This document shows positions 8,438 to 15,958 of a DNA stretch of 64,000 nucleotides, in pieces; within the stretch, counting starts at the first letter, position 1, and every line of letters begins with the position of its first letter. The notes under the pieces were generated by a model. It worked only from the letters and a program-made list of their open reading frames with translations, was not told where the DNA came from and did no database searches. The position numbers and the translations under genes are program-made. The stretch is from Acidobacteriota bacterium (GTDB lineage: Bacteria > Acidobacteriota > Terriglobia > Terriglobales > Acidobacteriaceae), in the NCBI GenBank assembly GCA_021792135.1, contig JAJYVF010000024.1, positions 1-64,000 on the forward strand, read 5' to 3'.

Positions 8438-8443
8438 TAAAAT
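8438..8443 (+). promoter_or_regulatory. Candidate -10 of the rimO operon, placed for a leaderless transcript
   Basis: TAAAAT at 8438-8443 ends six bases before the rimO GTG at 8450, so transcription would begin at or within a base of the start codon. No Shine-Dalgarno sequence is seen before the GTG. No good -35 box. Confidence 0.3.
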
Positions 8444-8449
8444 GAAGGT

Positions 8450-10003
8450 GTGACAAACGTTTTGCCGGAAGAGGGGACGACTGATTCTTCGGAGTTGAGG
8501 CCCCGCCCCAGGGTGGGCTTTGTATCCCTTGGCTGCCCCAAGAATCTGGTCGACAGCGAAGTGATGATGGGTTTGCTCGACCGGGCGGGCGCGGAGATGA
8601 CATCCGAGCCCGAGGCGGCCGAGATCCTGGTGGTGAATACCTGCTCGTTTATCGACGCGGCGAAGCAGGAGTCGGTGGACGCGATCCTGGAGATGGCGCG
8701 GCATAAGGCTGCGGGTACGGCGCGACGGCTGATTGTGGCCGGATGCCTGGTGGAGCGCTATCGCGACGAGATTCAGAAGAATATCCCCGAGGTCGACGCC
8801 GTGGTAGGGACGGGCGAGCTGGAGAAGATCCTGGCCGCGGCCGGCCTGGCTGCGCCCCCTCCTGAGATCGTGCAGCCGTCGCCCTTTACGATCCTGAACC
8901 ATCGGGAACCCGGTGCGCGCGCCGAGGGCGATCGGCGGGAGGAGCAGGGGCGGTTTGCCCGCAACGTTTGGGACGGCGCAACAGCGGCGCTGCCGCAGTA
9001 CCTGTACGATCACACAACGCCACGCCTGCGGGCCACCAGGAGTGCTTCGGCGTACATCAAGATCGCCGAAGGCTGCGATCATCCGTGCAGCTTCTGCGTG
9101 ATTCCCAACCTGCGCGGGAAGTTTCGTTCGCGGCGGTTCGAGTCGGTGATCGCCGAGGCTGAGGCGCTGGTGGCGGATGGTGTCCGCGAGATCACGCTGA
9201 TCGGCCAGGATACGACCTGTTATGGAGAAGACCTGGGGCTGAAGGAGGGCCTGGCGACACTGCTCGACCGCCTGGCACAGATCGAGGGGCTTACGTGGCT
9301 GCGATTCCTGTATGCCTATCCAAATCGGATCACGGGGCGGCTGCTGGAGGTGATGGCCAGGCACGAGAACATCTGCAAGTACCTCGATGTGCCGCTGCAG
9401 CATGCGTCGGCGCCGATTCTGAAGGCCATGAAGCGCGGCGGCGGCGCGGAGATCTTCGTCCGGATGCTGGAGAAGGTCCGGGCTGCGGTGCCCGGCGTTG
9501 CGCTGCGGACGTCGTTCATTGTCGGCTTCCCGGGCGAAACGGATGCGGATTTTGAGGCGCTGTGCGATTTCGTCGTCGACGCACGGTTCGACTGGCTGGG
9601 TGTCTTCGCGTATTCGGATGAGGAGGGTTCGGGCGCCTTCAGGCTGGCAAAGAAGGTTCCGAAGCGGGTGATCGAGCAGCGCCGGCGCGCGCTGATGAAG
9701 CTCCAGAAGGGAATCAGCCGTCAGGCGAAGCAGGAGATGGTGGGGCGCACCTTCGATGTTCTGGTGGAGGGGGAATCTGAAGAGACGCCGCTGCTTTGGG
9801 AAGGCCGGACGCAGTTTCAAGCCCCGGAAATTGACGGCACGGTGTATCTGAACGACTTCGGCCCGCTGGAAGCTGTGATTCCGGGGCGGTTCTATCGCTG
9901 CCAGGTAACCGAGGCCCACGATTACGACCTCGTGGCGCGTGTGCTGGGTGACTTTTCGGCGGATGCGGCGGGTCGAATCGAGGAAGTGGAGGTTGCGCTG
10001 TGA
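8450..10003 (+). CDS. rimO: Ribosomal protein S12 methylthiotransferase RimO
   Basis: RimO is a radical-SAM enzyme that adds a methylthio group to a conserved Asp of ribosomal protein S12. The 517-residue protein has the N-terminal MTTase domain with Cys29 (SLGCPKN), Cys65 (NTCSF) and Cys99 (AGCL), which bind one 4Fe-4S cluster. The radical-SAM motif follows at Cys209, Cys213 and Cys216 (CDHPCSFC), and a C-terminal TRAM domain ends the protein. The SLGCPKNLVDSE signature separates RimO from MiaB. It is longer than usual (about 440) because of an insert of about 50 residues (140-190) between the first two domains. First gene of an operon; its stop overlaps yacG by four bases. Confidence 0.95.
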   Translation: MTNVLPEEGTTDSSELRPRPRVGFVSLGCPKNLVDSEVMMGLLDRAGAEMTSEPEAAEILVVNTCSFIDAAKQESVDAILEMARHKAAGTARRLIVAGCLVERYRDEIQKNIPEVDAVVGTGELEKILAAAGLAAPPPEIVQPSPFTILNHREPGARAEGDRREEQGRFARNVWDGATAALPQYLYDHTTPRLRATRSASAYIKIAEGCDHPCSFCVIPNLRGKFRSRRFESVIAEAEALVADGVREITLIGQDTTCYGEDLGLKEGLATLLDRLAQIEGLTWLRFLYAYPNRITGRLLEVMARHENICKYLDVPLQHASAPILKAMKRGGGAEIFVRMLEKVRAAVPGVALRTSFIVGFPGETDADFEALCDFVVDARFDWLGVFAYSDEEGSGAFRLAKKVPKRVIEQRRRALMKLQKGISRQAKQEMVGRTFDVLVEGESEETPLLWEGRTQFQAPEIDGTVYLNDFGPLEAVIPGRFYRCQVTEAHDYDLVARVLGDFSADAAGRIEEVEVAL

Positions 10004-10221
10004 GCGGGACAAAGAAAGCGTTGCGTTGCCCAACCTGCCGGACTCTGGTGATGGAGGAGGACGAGAATTTCCCCTTCTGCAGCGATCGCTGCCGGGGCAT
10101 CGATCTGGGAAAGTGGGCGAGCGGCGGCTACCGAATTTCCTCGCCGATCCTCGATCCGGAAGTGCTGGAAGGGCTGGGCGGCGATGCGACAGCTCGCGGG
10201 GACCATGACGAGCAGGACTGA
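10000..10221 (+). CDS. yacG: DNA gyrase inhibitor YacG, zinc-binding
   Basis: YacG is a small protein with one structural zinc that binds the GyrB C-terminal region and inhibits gyrase in E. coli. The 73-residue product has the four ligands CPTC (residues 10-13) and C..RC (27-31), followed by the hallmark IDLGKWASGGYRI. The GTG start overlaps the rimO TGA (GTGA), indicating translational coupling. Length is typical. Confidence 0.9.
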   Translation: MSGTKKALRCPTCRTLVMEEDENFPFCSDRCRGIDLGKWASGGYRISSPILDPEVLEGLGGDATARGDHDEQD

Positions 10222-10744
10222 AACGGCGGAGAGGAAGATCCAGGCTGGTGCGGCCGAGGGTGGCGGGCCGGCCGCGAGGACCAGATGGGCCTGGACGATG
10301 GCGACCTTTTTCGGCGTGGGATGGCTGAAGCCAGGCCCGGGAACGTGGGGGTCGCTTGCTGCTGCGGCGATCTGGTATGTTGGGCTGCGCGCGGTGCATC
10401 TTACCGGTTGGGCGGCGGCGGCGACGACGGTGGCGGGAGCGGCGGGGGTTGCGCTTGCAGGGATTCCGGCCGGTACGATTGTGGCCCGGGAGAGCGAGCG
10501 CGAAGACCCCGGGTTTGTGGTCATTGACGAGGTGGCCGGGCAGTGGGTGGCTCTGGCTGCGGTTCCCGTGGACGTTCGGCATGCGCTCCTTGGTTTCGCC
10601 TTGTTCCGGGTATTCGATATTGTGAAACCGTGGCCGGCACGGCAGCTGGAGCGGCTGCACGGCGGCACGGGGATTATGCTGGATGATCTTGCGGCAGGCG
10701 CGTATGCGCTGGGAGTTATGCTGATCGTCCGGCACTGGTGGTGA
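10205..10744 (+). CDS. pgpA: Phosphatidylglycerophosphatase A
   Basis: PgpA removes the phosphate of phosphatidylglycerophosphate at the inner membrane, the last step of phosphatidylglycerol synthesis. The product from the ATG at 10205 (179 residues) shows the family motifs KPGPGTWGS, the acidic VVIDEVAGQW and RVFDIVKPWP, with GTGIMLDDLAAG near the C-terminus, plus four hydrophobic segments. An in-frame ATG at 10184 is possible but less well spaced from a ribosome-binding site. The gene overlaps the end of yacG by 17 bases, so it belongs to the same operon. Confidence 0.9.
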   Translation: MTSRTETAERKIQAGAAEGGGPAARTRWAWTMATFFGVGWLKPGPGTWGSLAAAAIWYVGLRAVHLTGWAAAATTVAGAAGVALAGIPAGTIVARESEREDPGFVVIDEVAGQWVALAAVPVDVRHALLGFALFRVFDIVKPWPARQLERLHGGTGIMLDDLAAGAYALGVMLIVRHWW

Positions 10745-10753
10745 CAGGGTTCG

Positions 10754-11833
10754 ATGGTACGCATTCTGAAATCCGACTCCGGCACGGCGCCGAGGATCGA
10801 TGCGATCTCTCCCGGCGCGGCGCTGCCTGGCGGTGAGGTGGAAATCCGCGGTTTGCATCTGGGTGCGCTGGCCGTGGGCCAGAGCGATGCGAATCGGTGG
10901 GGTGGCGTGGAGTGGCGGCGGCCTGTGGCGATGCTGGGCGATCTGGCTGCGCCCGTGCTGCTCAGCCGCGCGGGCCGGCTGATGCTGCGTGTGCCCGAAG
11001 AGGCAGAGACAGGACGATTGCGCATTCTGCAGGACGGCGCCCAGAGCAATGCCGTGGAAGTGCGTGTCGGGAGTCTGATCGCGACGGGTGTGCACGCGGT
11101 TGGCAATCCGGTTCTGGATCACTCCGGCAACATCTACGTTACATTCTCGGGGCAACGCGGCCAGGAGACGCCGGTTTCGGTATTCCGGATCGAGCGCGAC
11201 GGCGAGATGCGCCCCTTCGTGCGCGGCATCATGAACGCGACGGGTCTGGCCGTAGACTACGAGGAGAACCTCTACGTCTCATCGCGGCATGAGGGCAAGG
11301 TTTATCGGGTGACCCGTGGGGGCTCGCCTTCGGTCTACGCAGAGGGCATGGGCGTAGCCACCGGGCTGGCCTTCGACGTGGACCAGAACCTGTATGTCGG
11401 GGACCGCAGCGGCACGATTTTCAAGATCGCGCCGGACCGGCAGATCTTTGTCTTCGCCACACTGGAGCCAAGTGTCGCGGCGTATCACCTGGCCTTCGGA
11501 CCGGATGGGACACTGTACGTGACCGGACCCACCACGTCGAGTTATGACGCGGTGTACGCGATCAATCGCGACGGAGATATCCGTGTGCTCCACCGCGGGC
11601 TGGGACGGCCGCAGGGCCTGGCGGTCGATATCGCCGGCAATGTGTATGTCGCTGGCTCTCTGCGTGGGCGGCGCGGTGTAACCGCTATTTCCAGCGAGGG
11701 AGAAACGTCGCTGGTTGTCTCCGGCACAGGTGTTGTCGGCTTTACCTTCGTTCCAGGAGGAGGAGCACTGCTGGCGACCAGCACGTCCGTTTACCACATC
11801 GCCCTGAGCATCGAAGGGTGGCGGCTGGCATGA
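10754..11833 (+). CDS. IPT/TIG-domain and NHL/SMP-30-type beta-propeller protein
   Basis: The first 100 residues (PRIDAISPGAALPGGEVEIRG...LRLPE type) form an immunoglobulin-like IPT/TIG domain. The rest contains at least five repeats of the NHL/SMP-30 kind (GNIYVTF, ENLYVSS, QNLYVGD, GTLYVTG, GNVYVAG), each followed by G.V.R/I...G, which predicts a six-bladed beta-propeller. No signal peptide is visible, so it may be cytoplasmic despite a fold often found outside cells. It lies between pgpA and cinA in one operon. An enzymatic role (gluconolactonase-like) is possible but the metal ligands are not evident; function unknown. Confidence 0.7.
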   Translation: MVRILKSDSGTAPRIDAISPGAALPGGEVEIRGLHLGALAVGQSDANRWGGVEWRRPVAMLGDLAAPVLLSRAGRLMLRVPEEAETGRLRILQDGAQSNAVEVRVGSLIATGVHAVGNPVLDHSGNIYVTFSGQRGQETPVSVFRIERDGEMRPFVRGIMNATGLAVDYEENLYVSSRHEGKVYRVTRGGSPSVYAEGMGVATGLAFDVDQNLYVGDRSGTIFKIAPDRQIFVFATLEPSVAAYHLAFGPDGTLYVTGPTTSSYDAVYAINRDGDIRVLHRGLGRPQGLAVDIAGNVYVAGSLRGRRGVTAISSEGETSLVVSGTGVVGFTFVPGGGALLATSTSVYHIALSIEGWRLA

Positions 11834-11879
11834 GCCTCCTGACCGCGGCTACACGGATAAGTCACGGCCGAGGAGATCG

Positions 11880-13124
11880 ATGAACGCGGAGATTATCGCG
11901 GTTGGCTCGGAAATGCTCACGCCTTACCGCCAGGATACCAATTCCCTCTACATCACCGAGAAGCTGAACGGGGTGGGGGTCTCTGTCGATTTCAAGACCA
12001 TCGCAGGCGACAGGCGGAAACACCTGGTGAATGTCGTGCGCCACGCGCTCGGTCGCGTGGACATCGTCGTTATTTCAGGAGGCCTCGGTCCCACCGAGGA
12101 CGACCTGACGCGCGAAGCGGCTGCCGATGCACTCGGGGTCCGGCTCAAGCGCGATCCGGACATTATTGCGCAGCTCTATAAGCGCGCAGCAGTACGGCGC
12201 TGGACGATGACCCGCAACAATGAAAAGCAGGCCGACGTGATTACGGGCGCGACCCTTCTGCCGAACGCGCTCGGGACGGCGCCGGGCCAGTGGATCGATA
12301 CCGTCTTCGGAACGCATCGCAAGCTGGTTATGCTGCTGCCCGGGCCGCCGCACGAACTGAAGGCCATGTTTGAGGAGCAGTGCCTGCCGCGGCTCTCCGA
12401 AATTCTGCCGAAGCGGCATATCGCAACGCGGGTGCTGAAGGCCGCAATGATCGGGGAGTCGGCCGCGGACACGAAGATCGCGCCGATTTACACGCAGTAC
12501 AAGGATGTTGAGACGACCATCCTTGCCCACATGGGCGACATCGAAGTCCGGCTGAGCTGCTCGAAGCCGATTGCCGATCTGGCTCAGGCTCGAGTGGATG
12601 AACTTGCTGGAAAAATTGAGGAGGAGCTGGAGGACTTCATCTACTCCTCGCAGGGCGAGACGCTGGAACAGATTGTTCTGTATTACCTGGAGATGCGCGG
12701 CGCAACCCTGGCAGTCGCGGAGAGCTGCACCGGAGGCATGGTGGCGGAACGGCTGACCAGCGTCAGCGGCAGCTCGCGGTCTTTCACGGGTGGCGCAGTA
12801 GTCTACAGCAACCGGCTGAAAGTGGAGCTGGCCGGCGTTGATCCGCGGCTAATCGAGCAGCACGGAGCGGTGAGCCGCGATGTGGCCGTGGCGCTGGCGG
12901 AAGGCATTCGCGAGCGCTGCGGGGCAACTATCGGGCTGGGCATCACCGGCATCGCGGGACCGGCGGGCGGCAGCGAGGAAAAACCAGTAGGCATGGTCTA
13001 TGTCGCTGTCAGCGACGCCGATGGTACGGAGGCTGTGGAGAAGCGCTTTCCGGGGGATCGCCGCAGCATCCGCTTCTTCGCCAGCCAGCAGGCCCTGGAT
13101 CTGGTTCGCCGGCGGCTGATGTAG
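11880..13124 (+). CDS. cinA: CinA family protein: MoaB-like domain plus nicotinamide-nucleotide amidase
   Basis: The 414-residue protein has the N-terminal MoaB/MogA-like COG1058 domain (AEIIAVGSEML, VVISGGLGPTEDDLTREA, LPGPPHELK). It is followed by a PncC amidase domain (AVAESCTGGMVAERLTSVSGSS, with Ser/Thr near residue 281, and GITGIAGPAGG). Family members hydrolyse ADP-ribose and/or deamidate NMN in pyridine nucleotide salvage. In some bacteria the gene is competence- or damage-induced next to recA, which is not seen here. The ATG at 11880 follows a purine-rich GAGGAGATCG site. Last gene of the rimO operon. Confidence 0.93.
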   Translation: MNAEIIAVGSEMLTPYRQDTNSLYITEKLNGVGVSVDFKTIAGDRRKHLVNVVRHALGRVDIVVISGGLGPTEDDLTREAAADALGVRLKRDPDIIAQLYKRAAVRRWTMTRNNEKQADVITGATLLPNALGTAPGQWIDTVFGTHRKLVMLLPGPPHELKAMFEEQCLPRLSEILPKRHIATRVLKAAMIGESAADTKIAPIYTQYKDVETTILAHMGDIEVRLSCSKPIADLAQARVDELAGKIEEELEDFIYSSQGETLEQIVLYYLEMRGATLAVAESCTGGMVAERLTSVSGSSRSFTGGAVVYSNRLKVELAGVDPRLIEQHGAVSRDVAVALAEGIRERCGATIGLGITGIAGPAGGSEEKPVGMVYVAVSDADGTEAVEKRFPGDRRSIRFFASQQALDLVRRRLM

Positions 13125-13499
13125 CAGTGCTGTACGCACGCTTGATCCAGGTTGCGTTTGCGCTGCAGATCCGGTTGCAGCGGCTGACCTGACCATGCCG
13201 GCTGGCATTGGTTGCCCAATGGGCCAATGACTTCCGGTCTGCATTGCGAGCCGCACTCCCTCCTGGTACCGGCGTCTTCGCCGACTGGCAACAGTCATGC
13301 CGAACACAAGCCGATTGGCCTGCGAATCTGCCTTTGTCGAGCGAGTTATCCGGCTCCGATTCTGCTCCAAATCACAAAGGCTTGTGACCAGGCTCACATA
13401 CAGATGCTCTGTTGCCTGAGGTACGAATGTATAGGACAACAACTCTTCTAAAACACCTTTATTGAAATCTGTGGTAACCCGCTGGAGGGAATCGAGGTC
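13125..13499 (+). other. 375-bp regulatory gap upstream of the cytochrome module
   Basis: No coding sequence is seen. The AT content rises towards 13500, and the region contains the CRP/FNR-class palindrome at 13383-13398 and a possible -10 box TATAGG at 13430-13435. The leader before the ATG at 13500 ends with GGAGGGAATCGAGGTC, a good ribosome-binding site. Confidence 0.5.
13383..13398. promoter_or_regulatory. CRP/FNR-superfamily binding site, TGTGA-N6-TCACA
   Basis: TGTGACCAGGCTCACA is a perfect match to the TGTGA-N6-TCACA consensus of the CRP branch; both half-sites are complete. It lies about 102 bases before the cytochrome start codon and about 50 bases before a plausible transcription start, a position suited to activation. 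The regulator itself is not in the window. A chance palindrome of this exactness in the one gap before a respiratory operon seems unlikely, but it is unproven. Confidence 0.55.
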
Positions 13500-13970
13500 A
13501 TGAACGTCTTCAGGGACGCAGGACATCTTTTCCGGTTAGCGCTGCTCTTTGTGATCGGAACCCTGGCGTTCTTTGTGCTCCGAAGCTTTGTGGTTCCACG
13601 GAGCTTCGGGGAATACGGACATTACAGGGGTGCGGCGATTACCGAGATTGCAGCTCGGCCGGAGCATTTTGCCGGACACCAGACCTGCGAAACATGTCAC
13701 GCCGATATCGCCCAGACCAAGAGCGCGGGCAAACATGCGCATGTGAACTGCGAAGCCTGCCACGGACCGCAGATAAAGCATGCCGAGGATCCATCGATTG
13801 ATCCTGGAAAACCGGATACGGCAGTGCTCTGCGTTCGGTGCCACGAGGCCAGCGCCGCCCGGCCGAAGGATTTTCCCCAGGTCAACGCTGCAGAACATGC
13901 GAACGGGGTTCCCTGCCAGACATGCCATCAGCCGCACAGTCCGGCCATCACGACGGGAGAAAGCAAATGA
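13500..13970 (+). CDS. Membrane-anchored tetraheme cytochrome c
   Basis: The 156-residue protein has an uncleaved N-terminal anchor or signal (residues 11-29) and four CxxCH haem c sites at residues 63-67, 84-88, 111-115 and 139-143. At least six further His residues could provide the second axial ligands (bis-His haems). It therefore belongs on the periplasmic side, carrying electrons. It is translationally coupled (ATGA overlap) to the ferredoxin gene downstream and co-directional with an NrfD gene, so the three probably form one quinol-linked complex. It resembles NapC/NrfH- and class III-type cytochromes in general layout but I cannot place it in either family. Confidence 0.85.
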   Translation: MNVFRDAGHLFRLALLFVIGTLAFFVLRSFVVPRSFGEYGHYRGAAITEIAARPEHFAGHQTCETCHADIAQTKSAGKHAHVNCEACHGPQIKHAEDPSIDPGKPDTAVLCVRCHEASAARPKDFPQVNAAEHANGVPCQTCHQPHSPAITTGESK

Positions 13971-14698
13971 ATATTACGCGGCGCCATCTGCTGATCCTGC
14001 TGCCCGCGGCCGCGGTGGCGTGGAAATCCGTGCTCGCCGGAACTCCGGAAGCTTCGCCTAACTACACCATGACCGATCACTGGTGGAGCATGCTGATCGA
14101 CATCCCCAAATGTATCGGCTGCGGGAACTGCGTTCGCGCCTGCCAGGCGGAGAACGATGTGCCGGACGGATTTTTCCGGACGTGGGTCGAGCGTTATCAC
14201 GTAACGGACTGGCACCTTAACAATCCTCAGGTTATTTCTCCGGATGGCGGCAAGGAAGGTTTTCCTGTCGCGAAAGAGGACGAAGGCAAGTATTTCTTCG
14301 TCCCGAAGCTTTGCAACCAGTGCGCGGATTCGCCCTGCACCCAGGTTTGTCCCGTGGGTGCGACGTTTGTAACTCCTGACGGCGTGGTACTGGTGGACCA
14401 GAAATACTGTCTGGGCTGTGCTTACTGCGTGCAGGCATGCCCCTATGGCTGCCGTTACATTCATCCGAAGAAGAAAGTAGCGGATAAGTGCACGCTTTGC
14501 TATCACCGGATCACGAAGGGACTGACAACGGCGTGCTGCGAAGCCTGCCCAACGGGCGCGCGCCAGCTGGCCGATCTCAGGAATCCAAACGATCCGATCC
14601 ACGCGTTCCTGAAGACACATACCGTGCAGATACTGAAGCCACAGATGGCCACAGGCGCGAAGGTTTTTTACCACGACCTGGATGGTTCGGTGCGGTGA
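13967..14698 (+). CDS. Periplasmic 4Fe-4S ferredoxin subunit, NrfC/DmsB-like, with Tat signal
   Basis: The true start is the ATG at 13967, which overlaps the cytochrome stop. The N-terminus MNITRRHLLILLPAAAVAWK is a twin-arginine signal. The body (243 residues in all) carries four ferredoxin-type cysteine groups, CIGCGNCVRAC, CNQCADSPCTQVC, CLGCAYCVQAC and CTLC...CCEAC, enough for four 4Fe-4S clusters as in NrfC, DmsB and PsrB. Such subunits pass electrons between a membrane NrfD-type quinol protein and a periplasmic partner. Here the only visible partner is the tetraheme cytochrome. Confidence 0.92.
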   Translation: MNITRRHLLILLPAAAVAWKSVLAGTPEASPNYTMTDHWWSMLIDIPKCIGCGNCVRACQAENDVPDGFFRTWVERYHVTDWHLNNPQVISPDGGKEGFPVAKEDEGKYFFVPKLCNQCADSPCTQVCPVGATFVTPDGVVLVDQKYCLGCAYCVQACPYGCRYIHPKKKVADKCTLCYHRITKGLTTACCEACPTGARQLADLRNPNDPIHAFLKTHTVQILKPQMATGAKVFYHDLDGSVR

Positions 14699-14731
14699 GT
14701 TCAACGGAACGACAAGGAGACTGCTGACCGT

Positions 14732-15919
14732 ATGCACGGCGTTGAAGGCTTCATGTATCCGAACGAGGTCTCGCTCTACTGGAGCGTGCTTATCGTTCTC
14801 TATCCCTACATTACAGGTCTGGTGGCCGGGGCTTTCATTCTGGCTTCACTGGAACGGGTCTTCCGGGTGGAGGCGGTGAAGCCGACGTACCGGCTGGCGC
14901 TGCTGACGGCGCTCGCATTTCTGCTTGTCGCACCCTTGCCGCTCCAGCTGCATCTGGGACATCCGGAGCGTTCGCTGGAGATGTACATGACGCCGCATCG
15001 TTCCTCGGCGATGGCGATGTTCGGCTTTGTCTATCTCTGGTATCTCATGGCTGTTCTGGTCGTGGAGATCTGGCTGGATTACCGGGCGGACATCGTGAAG
15101 CTTGCGCAATCCACCACAGGCTGGAAACGGCTGCTCTACCGCATGATGACTCTGGGATCGTACAACATCAGCCCACGCGCACTCCGGATCGACGATCGCG
15201 CGGGCTGGTTTGTCACCCTCATCGGAGTTCCCTCGGCCTTTCTGCTGCATGGGTACGTTGGATTTATCTTTGGCTCTATCAAGGCGAATCCCTGGTGGTC
15301 GTCGCCGCTGATGCCGGTAGTCTTTATCTTCTCGGCGATGGTTTCCGGGATCGCCGCGGTGATGCTGCTCTACATGGTTTCGATGCGACTGCGGCGGCAG
15401 CCGATCGATATGCGCTGCGTGGATACCGTGGCCAGGTACATGTTTTATATCTTCATCATTGATTTCAGCCTGGAGATGCTCGATCTTCTCCACCGCATTT
15501 ACGAAGCGGACGAGTCATTTCGCAGTCTGGACTTCATGGTGCATACCAAACTGTATTTCTCCCAGATCGTGCTGCAGATCTATATTGGCACTCTGATTCC
15601 GATTCTGTTGCTGGCACTGACCCAGGTTGTAAAGCTGTCGGAAATCGCTCGAAAGCGGATCTACGTGGTTGCCGGATCCCTGGCGCTCATCGGCATTCTT
15701 GCGATGCGCTGGAACGTGGTGATCGGCGGCCAGCTGTTTTCGAAGAGCTTTCTCGGGTATACGACCTACAAGATGGCGCTGGCTACGCGCGAGGGCCTGC
15801 TCGTATCGATCGCTCTCACCATCCTGCCCCTGCCGATCCTTGTGTTTCTGATCAAAATTCTGCCGCCGTGGGCCAGGGAGAGCCATACGCCGGCGACCGT
15901 GGTCGCCTCCGCGGATTAG
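14732..15919 (+). CDS. nrfD: NrfD/PsrC-type quinol-interacting membrane subunit
   Basis: A 395-residue polytopic protein with about nine or ten hydrophobic segments in the pattern of NrfD/PsrC (start YPNEVSLYWSVLIVLYPYITGL; conserved HLGHPERSLEMYMTPHRSSAM; C-terminal RWNVVIGGQ). The family exchanges electrons with the menaquinone/ubiquinone pool and hands them to an attached ferredoxin subunit. It lies 33 bases after that subunit, so the order is cytochrome-ferredoxin-NrfD. No molybdopterin oxidoreductase, NrfA or other catalytic gene is adjacent. Direction of electron flow cannot be read from the sequence. Confidence 0.88.
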   Translation: MHGVEGFMYPNEVSLYWSVLIVLYPYITGLVAGAFILASLERVFRVEAVKPTYRLALLTALAFLLVAPLPLQLHLGHPERSLEMYMTPHRSSAMAMFGFVYLWYLMAVLVVEIWLDYRADIVKLAQSTTGWKRLLYRMMTLGSYNISPRALRIDDRAGWFVTLIGVPSAFLLHGYVGFIFGSIKANPWWSSPLMPVVFIFSAMVSGIAAVMLLYMVSMRLRRQPIDMRCVDTVARYMFYIFIIDFSLEMLDLLHRIYEADESFRSLDFMVHTKLYFSQIVLQIYIGTLIPILLLALTQVVKLSEIARKRIYVVAGSLALIGILAMRWNVVIGGQLFSKSFLGYTTYKMALATREGLLVSIALTILPLPILVFLIKILPPWARESHTPATVVASAD

Positions 15920-15958
15920 CGCAGCGACATTCGGCGGCGCTCAGAAAGGCGGCGCAGG

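Noticed and set aside
8267-11155. A 962-codon open frame on the minus strand
   Set aside because: It runs antisense through rimO, yacG and pgpA, which are certain; its product is rich in Arg, Pro, Ser and His as expected of a shadow frame in GC-rich DNA.
13203-13218. TGGCATTGGTTGC as a sigma-54 promoter of the cytochrome module
   Set aside because: GG-to-GC spacing is eight bases, which RpoN does not accept.
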